Shown here: in pieces, positions 27,336-36,071 of the stretch
How the letters are laid out: each line of letters opens with the position of its first letter
Numbering within the stretch: the first letter of the stretch is position 1
From: an uncultured Colwellia sp.
GTDB taxonomy: Bacteria > Pseudomonadota > Gammaproteobacteria > Enterobacterales > Alteromonadaceae
Direction of reading: 5' to 3'
NCBI GenBank assembly: GCA_913061365.1
Contig: CAJXUT010000006.1
Coordinates: 1 to 36,113 of the forward strand
DNA: 36,113 nucleotides
Notes under the pieces: generated by a model
Databases searched by the model: none
What the model was told of the DNA's origin: nothing
What the model saw: only the letters and a program-made list of their open reading frames with translations
Translations under genes and position numbers: made by a program

Positions 27336-27352
27336 GTTAACATAATGTTAAC
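27336..27352. promoter_or_regulatory. 17-base palindrome, possible ArcA site
   Basis: GTTAACATAATGTTAAC is a perfect inverted repeat around a central A. Read as direct repeats it holds TGTTAAC twice at 11-base spacing, the spacing of ArcA boxes. Against the ArcA consensus GTTAATTAAATGTTA, 12 of 15 bases match. It lies about 73 bases before the M3 peptidase start, in the divergent spacer shared with the NnrS gene. Confidence 0.45.
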
Positions 27353-27424
27353 TTGGTGATCGTGATTTCCAATTAAATTTAATTGATGCTACTCAATTAT
27401 TAACATTCGAGTTAGAGGAATACT

Positions 27425-29629
27425 ATGAAAAAAACACTATTATCGACATTTTTACTTTCAAGCTTACTGATGGCTTGTACTAGCGACAATACTGTAATTG
27501 AAAGTGCAAATGAAAATACAACAGATAAAATCAACAAAGTTAAATCAGCAGAGAATGTTAGTGAAATAGAGCAAGCAAAAGCGTTGTTACTTGCTAAATG
27601 GCAAGGTCCTTATCAAGGTGTGCCTGCGTTTGATAAAGTGTCACTTATCGGTTTAATTCCTGCGATTGAAGAAGGCATGAGAATTAATCTTGCAGAAATT
27701 GATGCCATTGCTAATAACCCTTTAGCGCCTACATTTGAAAATACAATTGTTGCGATGGAGAAAACAGGAGGCGATTTAGATCGCGTTTTTACTTACTGGG
27801 GTATTTGGAGTTCAAATGAATCTTCACCTGAATTTCGTAAAATTCAGGCTGAAATGGCACCAAGACTTTCAGCATTTTTCTCTAAAATAAATCAAAATGA
27901 AAAATTATTTACGCGAGTTCAAGCTGTTTATAACAGTGATGAAGTAAAAGCACTTTCTCCAGACCAGCAACGCCTAGTGTTACTTACTTATAATGGCTTT
28001 GCACGAAATGGCGCAACGCTACACGGGGAAGCTAAAAAGCGTTATGCTGAAATTAATCAAACATTGGCAGGTTTACACACCAAATTTGGTAACAATGTTT
28101 TAGCAGATGAAGAAAGCTATGTTTTATATTTGACTAAAGATCAACTGGGTGGTTTGCCTGACTCAGTCGTTAGTGTTGCAGCATCAGCTGCAAAAGCGCG
28201 TGATCATAAAGGTGAATGGGCAATCACTAATACTCGTTCATCAATGGACCCATTTTTAACCTATTCAACAGAGCGTGAGCTTCGTCAAAAGGTTTGGAAC
28301 AGTTATTATAATCGCGGGAATAATGGTGACGAATTTGACAATAACGCTATCATCGCTGAAATTTTACAACTTAGACATGAACGTGTTGGCTTATTAGGTT
28401 ATAAAAATTATGCTTCTTGGCGATTAGAAGATCGCATGGCTAAATCACCAGAAAATGCAATTGCATTAATGGAAGGAGTTTGGCCAGCAGCTATTGCACG
28501 TGTTGATGAAGAAGTTGCTGATATGCTTGCTATTGGCAAAGCACAAGATGGCATAGAAAAAATTGAACCGTGGGATTACCGCTTCTATGCAGAAAAAGTA
28601 AGAAAAGATAAATACAACTTAGATTCAGATGAAGTTAAGCAGTATCTACAGCTAAATAAACTTCGCGAAGCTATGTTTTATGTAGCAGGTCGTTTGTTCA
28701 ACTTTGAGTTTAGTGAAATAACTGATGGTTCAGTACCTGTTTTTAACGAAGATGTTCGCGTATGGGAAGTGACAGATAAAACATCAAATGAACATATTGG
28801 TTTATGGTATTTAGATCCGTTTGCACGTAAAGGGAAGCGTTCAGGTGCTTGGGCTACTACTTATCGCAGCCACACGACCTTTGATGGTAAGAAAAATGTT
28901 TTATCTTCTAATAACTCGAATTTTAGTAAGGGAACTGATGGTCAGCCAACATTAATTTCATGGTCTGATGCAGAAACTTACTTCCATGAGTTTGGGCATG
29001 CATTACACTTTTTATCTTCAAATGTTGCTTACCCTACATTAAATGGTGGCGTAAGAGATTACACTGAGTTTCAATCTCAACTACTTGAACATTGGTTAGC
29101 AACGGATGATGTTATTAATAATTATTTAGTACATTACAAAACTGGCGAACCAATGCCTGCAGCGCTAATTGCGAAAATTAAACAAGCAGCAACGTTTAAC
29201 CAAGGCTTTAAAACAACAGAATATTTAGCATCTGCTTTAGTTGATATGAAGTTTCATACGGTAGATCCTACTAATATTGATGCACAAAAATTTGAACGTG
29301 AAACACTGTCCGCTTTAAATATGCCTGAGCAAATTGTAATGCGTCATCGCTCAACACAGTTTGGACATGTTTTCAGTGGTGAAGGATACTCTTCAAGCTA
29401 CTATGGTTATATGTGGGCTGAAGTGTTAACAGCGGATGCTGCCGAAGCATTTGCAGAATCACCAGGTGGTTATTATGATGCTGATGTTGCTGCCAAATTA
29501 GTGGAGCATTTATTTAGCGTGCGTAATGCTGTTGATCCAGCAGAGGCTTATCGTGCATTTAGAGGTAGAGATGCTGATGTTAAAGCATTAATGCGTGATA
29601 GAGGCTTCCCTGTAAAAACTAAAAATTAG
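27425..29629 (+). CDS. M3 family metallopeptidase lipoprotein (Dcp-like)
   Basis: 734 aa. A lipoprotein signal with lipobox LMAC (Cys18) suggests membrane anchoring in the envelope. The C-terminal half is an M3 (thimet/dipeptidyl carboxypeptidase) catalytic domain. YFHEFGHALH has the zinc motif HEFGH at residues 521-525 and DYTEFQSQLLEHWL supplies the third ligand Glu. HRSTQFGHVFSGEGYSSSYYGYMWAEVL is the typical substrate-binding segment with its Tyr and His. It probably degrades peptides in the periplasm, like Dcp, though E. coli Dcp is not a lipoprotein. AGAGGA lies five bases before ATG. A strong terminator follows. Confidence 0.93.
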   Translation: MKKTLLSTFLLSSLLMACTSDNTVIESANENTTDKINKVKSAENVSEIEQAKALLLAKWQGPYQGVPAFDKVSLIGLIPAIEEGMRINLAEIDAIANNPLAPTFENTIVAMEKTGGDLDRVFTYWGIWSSNESSPEFRKIQAEMAPRLSAFFSKINQNEKLFTRVQAVYNSDEVKALSPDQQRLVLLTYNGFARNGATLHGEAKKRYAEINQTLAGLHTKFGNNVLADEESYVLYLTKDQLGGLPDSVVSVAASAAKARDHKGEWAITNTRSSMDPFLTYSTERELRQKVWNSYYNRGNNGDEFDNNAIIAEILQLRHERVGLLGYKNYASWRLEDRMAKSPENAIALMEGVWPAAIARVDEEVADMLAIGKAQDGIEKIEPWDYRFYAEKVRKDKYNLDSDEVKQYLQLNKLREAMFYVAGRLFNFEFSEITDGSVPVFNEDVRVWEVTDKTSNEHIGLWYLDPFARKGKRSGAWATTYRSHTTFDGKKNVLSSNNSNFSKGTDGQPTLISWSDAETYFHEFGHALHFLSSNVAYPTLNGGVRDYTEFQSQLLEHWLATDDVINNYLVHYKTGEPMPAALIAKIKQAATFNQGFKTTEYLASALVDMKFHTVDPTNIDAQKFERETLSALNMPEQIVMRHRSTQFGHVFSGEGYSSSYYGYMWAEVLTADAAEAFAESPGGYYDADVAAKLVEHLFSVRNAVDPAEAYRAFRGRDADVKALMRDRGFPVKTKN

Positions 29630-29652
29630 GTTAGCTCCTTTTTTGAACCTTT

Positions 29653-29682
29653 AAAAAACTCGCTTCGGCGAGTTTTTCTTTT
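29653..29682 (+). terminator. Terminator after the M3 peptidase
   Basis: AAAACTCGC, a TTCG tetraloop, then GCGAGTTTTT form an extended perfect stem with the T-run. The UUCG loop is unusually stable. It lies about 25 bases past the stop codon, so the small ORF and iscX downstream need their own promoter or read-through. Confidence 0.9.
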
Positions 29683-29768
29683 ATTAAGAACGCGGATAAT
29701 GCTACTGTTGCATCACCTTGAACCATAAACTAAATTATGATCTAAATAGTTGGTTAATTAGTAAATTT

Positions 29769-29909
29769 ATGACAAAAGAACCGTTAATTAATCAGATAAA
29801 AAAATGGTGGAATACTGACTGCCCATTTTGTAAGAAAGCGCGATTACTCTTATTTTGGCTTATACTAATGCTAGTAATTGATTACTTGTGGTTTAATTTA
29901 CTTTTTTAA
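29769..29909 (+). CDS. Tiny membrane protein with CPFC motif, hypothetical
   Basis: A 46-codon ORF from ATG at 29769 (an upstream TTG at 29718 would add 17 residues). The first half is polar (MTKEPLINQIKKWWN) with TDCPFCKKAR, and the second half is a single membrane helix (LLLFWLILMLVIDYLWFNLLF). The CPFC pair could bind metal or be redox-active. No clear ribosome site precedes the ATG, so it is not certain to be translated. It ends 13 bases before iscX, suggesting a joint transcript. Not a family I recognise. Confidence 0.4.
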   Translation: MTKEPLINQIKKWWNTDCPFCKKARLLLFWLILMLVIDYLWFNLLF

Positions 29910-29922
29910 ATAGGAACATGAC

Positions 29923-30132
29923 ATGACATCTCAAGGTTTAAGATGGGTAGACTCTTTAGAAATAGCACTTGATTTAATGGAAGAACATCCTGATGTTGAT
30001 CCATTAACACTACATTTTACTGAATTAAGACAATGGGTACTCGATCTTGAACGTTTTAATGATGATCCTAACCATTGTGGTGAACGTGTACTAGAAGCAA
30101 TTCAGTTAGCATGGATTAGTGAAGTAGACTAA
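29923..30132 (+). CDS. iscX: Fe-S cluster assembly protein IscX
   Basis: 69 aa. The sequence follows E. coli IscX/YfhJ: LRWVDSLEIALDLMEEHPDVDP, LHFTELRQWVLDLERFNDDPN and ERVLEAIQLAWISEVD. IscX is a small acidic helical protein that binds the desulfurase IscS and iron and modulates iron-sulphur cluster formation. It is normally the last gene of the isc operon, but here it stands alone, away from iscS, iscU and fdx. AGGA seven bases before ATG at 29923 fixes the start; ATG at 29918 gives only three codons. It converges with the response regulator gene, 13 bases away. Confidence 0.93.
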   Translation: MTSQGLRWVDSLEIALDLMEEHPDVDPLTLHFTELRQWVLDLERFNDDPNHCGERVLEAIQLAWISEVD

Positions 30133-30145
30133 TTTTAAGTATTGT

Positions 30146-30847
30146 TTACTGCCAAGTAACTTCTAATGTGAAAATATAACCAGCACCATAAACTGTTTTT
30201 ATAATTTTTGGGTTTTTATGATCTTGTTCTATTTTCTTTCTTAATCGTGACATCCTTACATCAATGCTTCGATCAAACGATGTTGCATCTTCGCTTAGTA
30301 ACCGTTCTCGTGACAATATTTGCCTTGGAGCATTAAGTAATATCATAAGAATTTCAGTTTCTGCAGCGCTCAGCATAAAGCTTTCGCCTTTACTATTGCG
30401 CAATGTCAGTGTCGATTGCTGAAATGTCCAATCACCAAAGCTAGCAACTTGCAGTGGCGGAGTAGGTGAGTCATTCACGACAACACGGCGAACTATACTC
30501 TTTACACGAGCAACAAGCTCACGTGGATCAAAAGGTTTACCAATATAATCATCAGCACCAAGCTCTAATCCCAGTACTTTATCAGGTAAGCTATTTCGAC
30601 CAGACAGAATGATTACGCCGATTTTCTTCTCATCATAAAGTTTCTTTACTAAAGATAAGCCATCCATATCAGGTAAGCCAAGATCAATAATACAAAGAGA
30701 AGGCAGCTGTTTCTTTATTGCCAGTAAAGCTTGTTCACCCGTGGTAAATGCTTGCGTATTAAAATTATAGCGTTCTAGCTCAAGACAAACTAACTCACAT
30801 ATCTCGGCTTCATCATCAATAACGTAAATTAACGGTTTAGTATTCAA
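30146..30847 (-). CDS. OmpR-family response regulator
   Basis: 233 aa. The N-terminal receiver domain (about 1-120) has the acidic pair DDE, the phosphorylated Asp in IIDLGLPDMDG, a Ser/Thr switch in ILSGR, and the conserved Lys in IGKPFDPREL. The C-terminal winged-helix DNA-binding domain (about 140-230) has FMLSAAETEILMILL and the recognition segment DRSIDVRMSRLRKKIEQD, ending in KTVYGAGYIF. The start is TTG at 30847, with GAGG about ten bases upstream. It lies 20 bases after the sensor kinase gene, so the two form an operon and probably a signalling pair. Confidence 0.92.
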   Translation of the reverse strand: MNTKPLIYVIDDEAEICELVCLELERYNFNTQAFTTGEQALLAIKKQLPSLCIIDLGLPDMDGLSLVKKLYDEKKIGVIILSGRNSLPDKVLGLELGADDYIGKPFDPRELVARVKSIVRRVVVNDSPTPPLQVASFGDWTFQQSTLTLRNSKGESFMLSAAETEILMILLNAPRQILSRERLLSEDATSFDRSIDVRMSRLRKKIEQDHKNPKIIKTVYGAGYIFTLEVTWQ

Positions 30848-30867
30848 AAGTATGGCACCTCTTTTTT

Positions 30868-32880
30868 TTATTGTAATGCCTGAAATAATTTACTTGCTAC
30901 AAAAGGTTTCTTTAATAAAATGGGCGTATCTTCATTTGGCTGTTCATTTTGTTGAAAATAGCCACTCATCAGTACAATTTTACAGTTTTTAGAGCGACTT
31001 TTTAATAAGGCAGCAAGCTCAAAACCGTCTTTTTTACCCGGCATACTGATATCTGAAACCATACCATATAAGTCATTAATAGTATCAATAAGTTGTTCAG
31101 CTTCGTCGCTATCATTTGCTTCGATGACATTTAAGCCAAAAGAAATTAATTGCTCTCTAATGATAGCGCGCACATCATGATCATCTTCAACTAATAAAAT
31201 TAATTTATTTGAAAAATCAGATTCCTTAACTATTTCTTTATTGTCTTGAATAATATTTTTAGTGCTTTCATCTTCTTTTTTATAGGAAAGTAGGGGTAAA
31301 AGTAATGATATTTCAGCCCCGCCAGTGTCTCGATTGATAATGCGAATATAACCTTGAGACTGTTTTATAAAACCAAAAACCATACTTAAGCCAAGACCAG
31401 AACCTTGATGGGTAGATTTTGTGGTAAAAAATGGTTCAAATGCTTTACTAATAGCCTGTTCACTAAAACCACAACCATTATCTACTACGGTTATATCAAT
31501 ATACTCACCTAAGACAACTTCCTCATCATATTGTAAGGTACTCTCGACTTCTCTCTTTTTAACCATAAGGGTAATAACACCGCCATTTGGCATAGCATCT
31601 TTTGCATTGAGCACTAAATTAATTAAGCAATTTTCTAGCTGATTTGCATCAACATAAACTTGTAATTCATCACTTGAAAAACTTGTCTCTATTGCTATTT
31701 TACTGGGTAAAGATCCTTTGAGTAATTCAATTGTCTCACTAATGATTTCAGTCATATTTACTCTACATGGGAGTAAGTACTGTCGTCGAGAAAAAGCTAA
31801 TAACCGATTGGTTATATCGCTACCTTTTCGTGAAGCTGTTATTGCGGGTAATAAACGTGAGAGCAAAGGTTTATTACGTTCGTTATCCTGTTGGGCTGCA
31901 AGTAGGTTACCTAAAATAATAGTGAGTATGTTATTAAAGTCATGTGCTAATCCACCAGCAAGTTGCCCAACAGCATTGATATGCTGAGAATGGGCTAATT
32001 GTTCTTGTGCTTTTTGACTTTCAACCATTGCCTGTTGCAGCTGTGTATTGGTTGTAGCCAAGGTTTGTGTTCGTGAGGCAACTTTTAAGTCGAGCATTTC
32101 AATGTTTTCACGCATTTGATTAACCATGTCATCAAATGCTTTACCTAAAACACCTAACTCATCAGCACGTGATATACCACTATTGATGCTCAAATCCCCT
32201 TGGCTGACTTTTTTAGCAATCGACGCAAGAGCATTAATGGGTTTAGTCACCCAGTAGGAGAAGATCAAGGCAAAAAAGATAGCAAACATAAAGGCGATAA
32301 AGCCCATGGTTAAAATTCGTTGGCTGAGCAGTTGTCCGCTACTTTGTAATTCATCTATATAAACGGATGAGCAAATATACCAGCCTAGCTCAGGGAGATG
32401 GCGAACTAGAGATAGTTTGCCATAGCTATAGTTATTGGCATCGCTAGGTTTATCCCAGTCATACTCAAGCTCTTGTCCGGTATCGGCTACAGCAATAAGT
32501 TCTTGTAAAATAAGTCCGTTAGTTTTTGGGTTTTTGAGCTCTAAGGCGTTGGTACCATTAATGTTCGGGTTTGGGTGATGTAGCATGTTGCCTTGCTCAT
32601 CAAAAATGAAGAGGTAACCTGTTTTAGCAATAACACTGTTTTTGATAATTTGACGTAATCGGTGAACGACTTCTTCTTTACGCGGCTTTGAGTTGAGCTG
32701 CATATTACTGGCTAATTCAAAAACATTATTTAAAACTAGACGGCTAGCATTTTTTTCAATCTTATAAATTTCTTTATTAATTAGTGGCACTGAATACCAA
32801 TAAATACCAATGAGTAAAACTAATAAAATAGAGGTGATTGCAGAGAAGAAAGTACGAGATAATTTTTGTTGTAAAAACAT
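30868..32880 (-). CDS. Hybrid sensor histidine kinase
   Basis: 670 aa. A transmembrane helix at about residues 10-28 is followed by a periplasmic Cache-type sensor (about 30-185) with GYLFIFDEQGNMLHHPNP, a second helix (about 190-212), HAMP (ending INSGISRADELGVLGKAFDDM), a coiled coil, a HisKA domain with GGLAHDFNNILT containing the phosphorylated His, and an ATPase domain with N box (NLVLNAKDAM), G1 (VDNGCGFS) and G2 (GSGLGLSMVFGF). A C-terminal receiver (about 555-670) has VEDDHDV, SDISMPG with its Asp, and LKKPF. The Cache domain suggests a small organic ligand. AGGTGG precedes the ATG. It is probably the partner of the downstream regulator. Confidence 0.92.
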   Translation of the reverse strand: MFLQQKLSRTFFSAITSILLVLLIGIYWYSVPLINKEIYKIEKNASRLVLNNVFELASNMQLNSKPRKEEVVHRLRQIIKNSVIAKTGYLFIFDEQGNMLHHPNPNINGTNALELKNPKTNGLILQELIAVADTGQELEYDWDKPSDANNYSYGKLSLVRHLPELGWYICSSVYIDELQSSGQLLSQRILTMGFIAFMFAIFFALIFSYWVTKPINALASIAKKVSQGDLSINSGISRADELGVLGKAFDDMVNQMRENIEMLDLKVASRTQTLATTNTQLQQAMVESQKAQEQLAHSQHINAVGQLAGGLAHDFNNILTIILGNLLAAQQDNERNKPLLSRLLPAITASRKGSDITNRLLAFSRRQYLLPCRVNMTEIISETIELLKGSLPSKIAIETSFSSDELQVYVDANQLENCLINLVLNAKDAMPNGGVITLMVKKREVESTLQYDEEVVLGEYIDITVVDNGCGFSEQAISKAFEPFFTTKSTHQGSGLGLSMVFGFIKQSQGYIRIINRDTGGAEISLLLPLLSYKKEDESTKNIIQDNKEIVKESDFSNKLILLVEDDHDVRAIIREQLISFGLNVIEANDSDEAEQLIDTINDLYGMVSDISMPGKKDGFELAALLKSRSKNCKIVLMSGYFQQNEQPNEDTPILLKKPFVASKLFQALQ

Positions 32881-32912
32881 GAACCACCTGTGTTCAAGTA
32901 AACGATGAGGGT

Positions 32913-32918
32913 ATTATA
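32913..32918 (-). promoter_or_regulatory. Possible -10 box of the sensor kinase operon
   Basis: On the minus strand TATAAT follows directly from the T-run of the terminator, with transcription expected to start near 32906, about 26 bases before the kinase ATG. The -35 position falls inside the terminator stem and matches the consensus poorly. Tentative. Confidence 0.4.
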
Positions 32919-32951
32919 AAAAAAGGGCTGGCGAGAAGCCAGCCCAAAAAA
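32918..32951 (-). terminator. Terminator after the acyl-CoA ligase gene
   Basis: GGGCTGGC and GCCAGCCC form a perfect 8-base GC-rich stem with a 5-base loop, flanked by A-runs on the plus strand. On the minus strand it is followed by seven T. A second A/T-run on the other side could let it work in both directions. It separates the ligase operon from the sensor kinase. Confidence 0.92.
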
Positions 32952-33001
32952 TAGTAGCGTTTGGAAGGGTGGAGAGCTACTATTCAGCAAAGCGTTTTAC
33001 A

Positions 33002-34627
33002 TTATTTGTTTGCTTCTTGACGAAGAACAAACTTCTGTATTTTACCGGTTGATGTTTTTGGCAACTCACCAAAGATAATCGTTTTTGGTGTTTTGAAATG
33101 CGCCATATTGTCACGACAAAAGGCAATGATTTCTTCTTTAGTTACTTCAACATCTGGCATTGGTGTAATGAATGCGCAAGGAGTTTCTCCCCACTTATCA
33201 TCTTGTTTTGCAACCACAGCCACTTCTTGAACTTTAGGATGACGGTATAAAATATCTTCTACTTCAACACTTGAAATATTTTCACCACCAGAAATAATCA
33301 CGTCTTTAGAACGATCTTTTATTTCAATATAACCATCAGCATGCCAAACCGCGATGTCACCTGAGTGCAACCATCCACCTTCAAAAGCCGCTTGTGTGGT
33401 TGAAGGGTTTTTCAAATAACCTTTCATCACTAAGTTACCTTTCATGAATATTTCACCAACAGTTTTACCATCTTTTGGCATTGGCTCTAAAGTGACAGGA
33501 TCTGCAACCATTAATTGATCAAGCATTGGTGAACGAACACCTTGGCGAGATTTTAATTTAGCTTGTTTCTCAGGCGTTTCATCATTCCATTCGTCATGCC
33601 AAGCACAAACAACAGAAGGACCATAAGTCTCAGTTAAACCGTAGGTATGCGTTACTTTAAAACCTGTTGCTTCCATACCTTCAATGACAGAAGCCGGTGG
33701 TGGAGCACCAGCTGTCATTACTTTAACAGGATGATTAATATCTGCTTTTAATGAAGCATCTGCGCCATTAAGCATATTTAATACAATAGGAGCACCACAA
33801 AAGTAACCTACTTTTTCTGTTTGAATTAAATTGAAAATAGGCTCTGCACGTACATGACGTAAACTAACACTTGTACCCGCTGTTGCGGCAATAGACCAAG
33901 GGAAACACCAACCATTACAATGGAACATTGGTAGCGTCCATAAATAAACTGGATGCTCACCCATACTCCAAGACATCACATTACTTACCGCATTTAGGTA
34001 AGCACCACGATAATGGTAAACAACCCCTTTAGGATCGCCGGTTGTACCTGATGTATAGTTTAAGGTAATTCCATCCCATTCGTTAACTGGACGAAGCGTT
34101 TCAAAGTCACTATCGCCTTCTTCAAGTAATTGGTCATAGGTTAATGAACCAATTAATTGACCTTCGTTAAAGTTAGGATCGTCAATATCGATAACTAAAG
34201 GCTTATGTGGAATCATACGTAGTGCTTTTTTAACTACAGGGCTAAATTCTTTATCAGTAATTAGCACTTTAGTTTCAGCATGCACAAGAATAAAAGCAAT
34301 AGCTTCTGCATCAAGACGTGTATTAATTGAGTTAAGTACAGCACCGCTCATTGGTACACTAAAATGTAACTCAAAATGTTCACTGATATTGGGTGCGATA
34401 ACCGACACCGTATCACCACGGCCAATACCACGTTTTGATAACGCACTAGCAAAACGAGTACAACGATCAAATACTTCTAACCAAGAGTGACGAATATCAC
34501 CATTCACTGTTGCTGTTTTATTTGGGTATACAAATGCCGCTCTTTCTAAAAATGAAATCGGCGTTAACGCCATGTAGTTAGCTTCATTTGGCTCTAAATA
34601 TTGCTCAAAAATATTTATGTTATTCAT
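33002..34627 (-). CDS. AMP-forming acyl-CoA ligase
   Basis: 541 aa, full-length member of the ANL adenylating superfamily, joining a carboxylic acid to CoA through an acyl-adenylate. LNYTSGTTGDPKGVVYHYRG is the P-loop-like AMP/ATP motif, THTYGLTETYGP the adenine/carboxylate motif, GWLHSGDIAVWHADGYIEIKDRSKDVIISGGENIS the hinge with the conserved Asp and Arg, and LPKTSTGKIQK carries the catalytic C-terminal Lys. The segment TLPMFHCNGWCFPWSIAATAG places it near medium/long-chain or methylmercaptopropionate (DmdB-like) ligases; the substrate is not decided. AGGAG precedes the ATG. It follows the permease by 17 bases, so they are probably one operon. Confidence 0.92.
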   Translation of the reverse strand: MNNINIFEQYLEPNEANYMALTPISFLERAAFVYPNKTATVNGDIRHSWLEVFDRCTRFASALSKRGIGRGDTVSVIAPNISEHFELHFSVPMSGAVLNSINTRLDAEAIAFILVHAETKVLITDKEFSPVVKKALRMIPHKPLVIDIDDPNFNEGQLIGSLTYDQLLEEGDSDFETLRPVNEWDGITLNYTSGTTGDPKGVVYHYRGAYLNAVSNVMSWSMGEHPVYLWTLPMFHCNGWCFPWSIAATAGTSVSLRHVRAEPIFNLIQTEKVGYFCGAPIVLNMLNGADASLKADINHPVKVMTAGAPPPASVIEGMEATGFKVTHTYGLTETYGPSVVCAWHDEWNDETPEKQAKLKSRQGVRSPMLDQLMVADPVTLEPMPKDGKTVGEIFMKGNLVMKGYLKNPSTTQAAFEGGWLHSGDIAVWHADGYIEIKDRSKDVIISGGENISSVEVEDILYRHPKVQEVAVVAKQDDKWGETPCAFITPMPDVEVTKEEIIAFCRDNMAHFKTPKTIIFGELPKTSTGKIQKFVLRQEANK

Positions 34628-34644
34628 TTATATATCTCCTAGTG

Positions 34645-36060
34645 CTAAGTATTATTAGGCGTAGTTGTTGCCATTTCATCTTGGCCTTCATCAGCAAAGA
34701 TGATGTTATCTTCACTGTTATGTTTACCCATTAGTCTAGGTCTTTCAATCAGAACATAAAGAATTACACCAATACATACAGCATACATAGTTGATTTTGG
34801 ATCTGGCATCGCTAAGGTAACTGCAACAATACCGGCAACGCCGCGCTCTGTTGAATTTTTAAGTTGTTCCATACCTACCATAATACAAATATAAGCAGTA
34901 AGGATTAACGTAAGTGAAAGAGCAATTGGTAATACTGGTTTGAATAATGTTACTAGAGGTAAAGCGAATAAAGCTAATAAGCCACTCATCCAGAAAGTAC
35001 CGCCGCCACTGTAAATAGACTCCATTGATTTACGACCCATAGCATAACGTTCTGCAACAGTTGCGTGAGCAGCTGTCCATAACGGACCTGCTAAACCAGG
35101 CCATGGCGCTAAAAATGCGTGGAAACCATTACGGATAGCTGTAACTAAATGAACACGGTCAACGCTTTCTTCAATTTTTTCATCGCTACGAATATGATCA
35201 ACACGATTAACCAGTGTGAAACCAACAAGGATATCGCCAAAGGCAATAACATAGGCAATGATTGCTGTTGGTATAGCAAGTAAGAATACTTCCCAATCAG
35301 GGTAACCAACAGTAAACGGTAAATATTCCCACATTAATGAAAAGTTTGGATTAGTGATGCCCCATTCTATTTCAGGTAATGGATACTCACCTACAGTCCA
35401 ACCAACTATCATGGCTATGATCATGCCAGGAACCATACCAAAGTTTGCTATTTTTTGAGCAAAAGTGTTTTCATTGATAACATTTTTAAATGACAGTGAA
35501 AATAAAATATAGGCCGAGATAATAGAGCCAACAATTAATGAGATAGGCGTTGAATCAATACGACCACCCACTTTTAATTCGCCCATCATTGCTGCCATAC
35601 CAGCACCAATAATTATTCCACATTTTAGTGAGTTTGGAATAACGTCAACTAATTTAGAGCCTAAACGTGTTGCACCTAAAATAAGGAAGATTATTGAAAC
35701 TTCAATTTGTAAAGCAAACAATGCTCTGATTGCTTCAGGGCCTGGTTCAAAACCTTTTAAATAAAGTAATACCACAGGAATAGCAGGTGTAATCCAACCG
35801 GGTACTAAAGGTACACCGAGTAAAGCGGGTAATATATAACCTATACCAGCAATAAAAGTAAAAGCTAATGCTGCTTCATAAGGCATGCCTAGGTAGTTTT
35901 GAAGTAGAGGAATCATGGCTAAACCAACCACAAACATAAAGAAACCTTGAATCATTTCTGGTAATTCCCAGCGATAATGAACAAAAGGTAATCTAATTTT
36001 AAATGGGCCTGCTGGCCAATATGGTTGTTCTTCCCCATGCTTGCGCTTGATAAGTTGCAT
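34645..36060 (-). CDS. SLC23/NCS2-like permease
   Basis: 471-aa integral inner-membrane protein with about twelve to fourteen hydrophobic helices, cytoplasmic polar ends and an acidic C-terminal tail. The fold pattern (PFVHYRWELPEMIQGFFMFVVG, then LGVPLVPGWITPAIPVVL, NSLKCGIIIGAGMAAMMGE, and the loop VIAFGDILVGFTLVNR) suggests the nucleobase/ascorbate (SLC23) or related permease superfamily, but not a well-known uracil or xanthine carrier. The substrate is not known; the downstream acyl-CoA ligase suggests an organic acid. AGGA lies seven bases before the ATG, all within the last genomic bases (to 36071), so the gene is complete but its promoter is outside the window. Confidence 0.8.
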   Translation of the reverse strand: MQLIKRKHGEEQPYWPAGPFKIRLPFVHYRWELPEMIQGFFMFVVGLAMIPLLQNYLGMPYEAALAFTFIAGIGYILPALLGVPLVPGWITPAIPVVLLYLKGFEPGPEAIRALFALQIEVSIIFLILGATRLGSKLVDVIPNSLKCGIIIGAGMAAMMGELKVGGRIDSTPISLIVGSIISAYILFSLSFKNVINENTFAQKIANFGMVPGMIIAMIVGWTVGEYPLPEIEWGITNPNFSLMWEYLPFTVGYPDWEVFLLAIPTAIIAYVIAFGDILVGFTLVNRVDHIRSDEKIEESVDRVHLVTAIRNGFHAFLAPWPGLAGPLWTAAHATVAERYAMGRKSMESIYSGGGTFWMSGLLALFALPLVTLFKPVLPIALSLTLILTAYICIMVGMEQLKNSTERGVAGIVAVTLAMPDPKSTMYAVCIGVILYVLIERPRLMGKHNSEDNIIFADEGQDEMATTTPNNT

Positions 36061-36071
36061 TGATCTTCCTG

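Noticed and set aside
33002-34627. Naming the acyl-CoA ligase dmdB (DMSP demethylation)
   Set aside because: The sequence is near that group by eye, but no other dmd gene is in the window, and the ligase families are too alike to separate without a tree.
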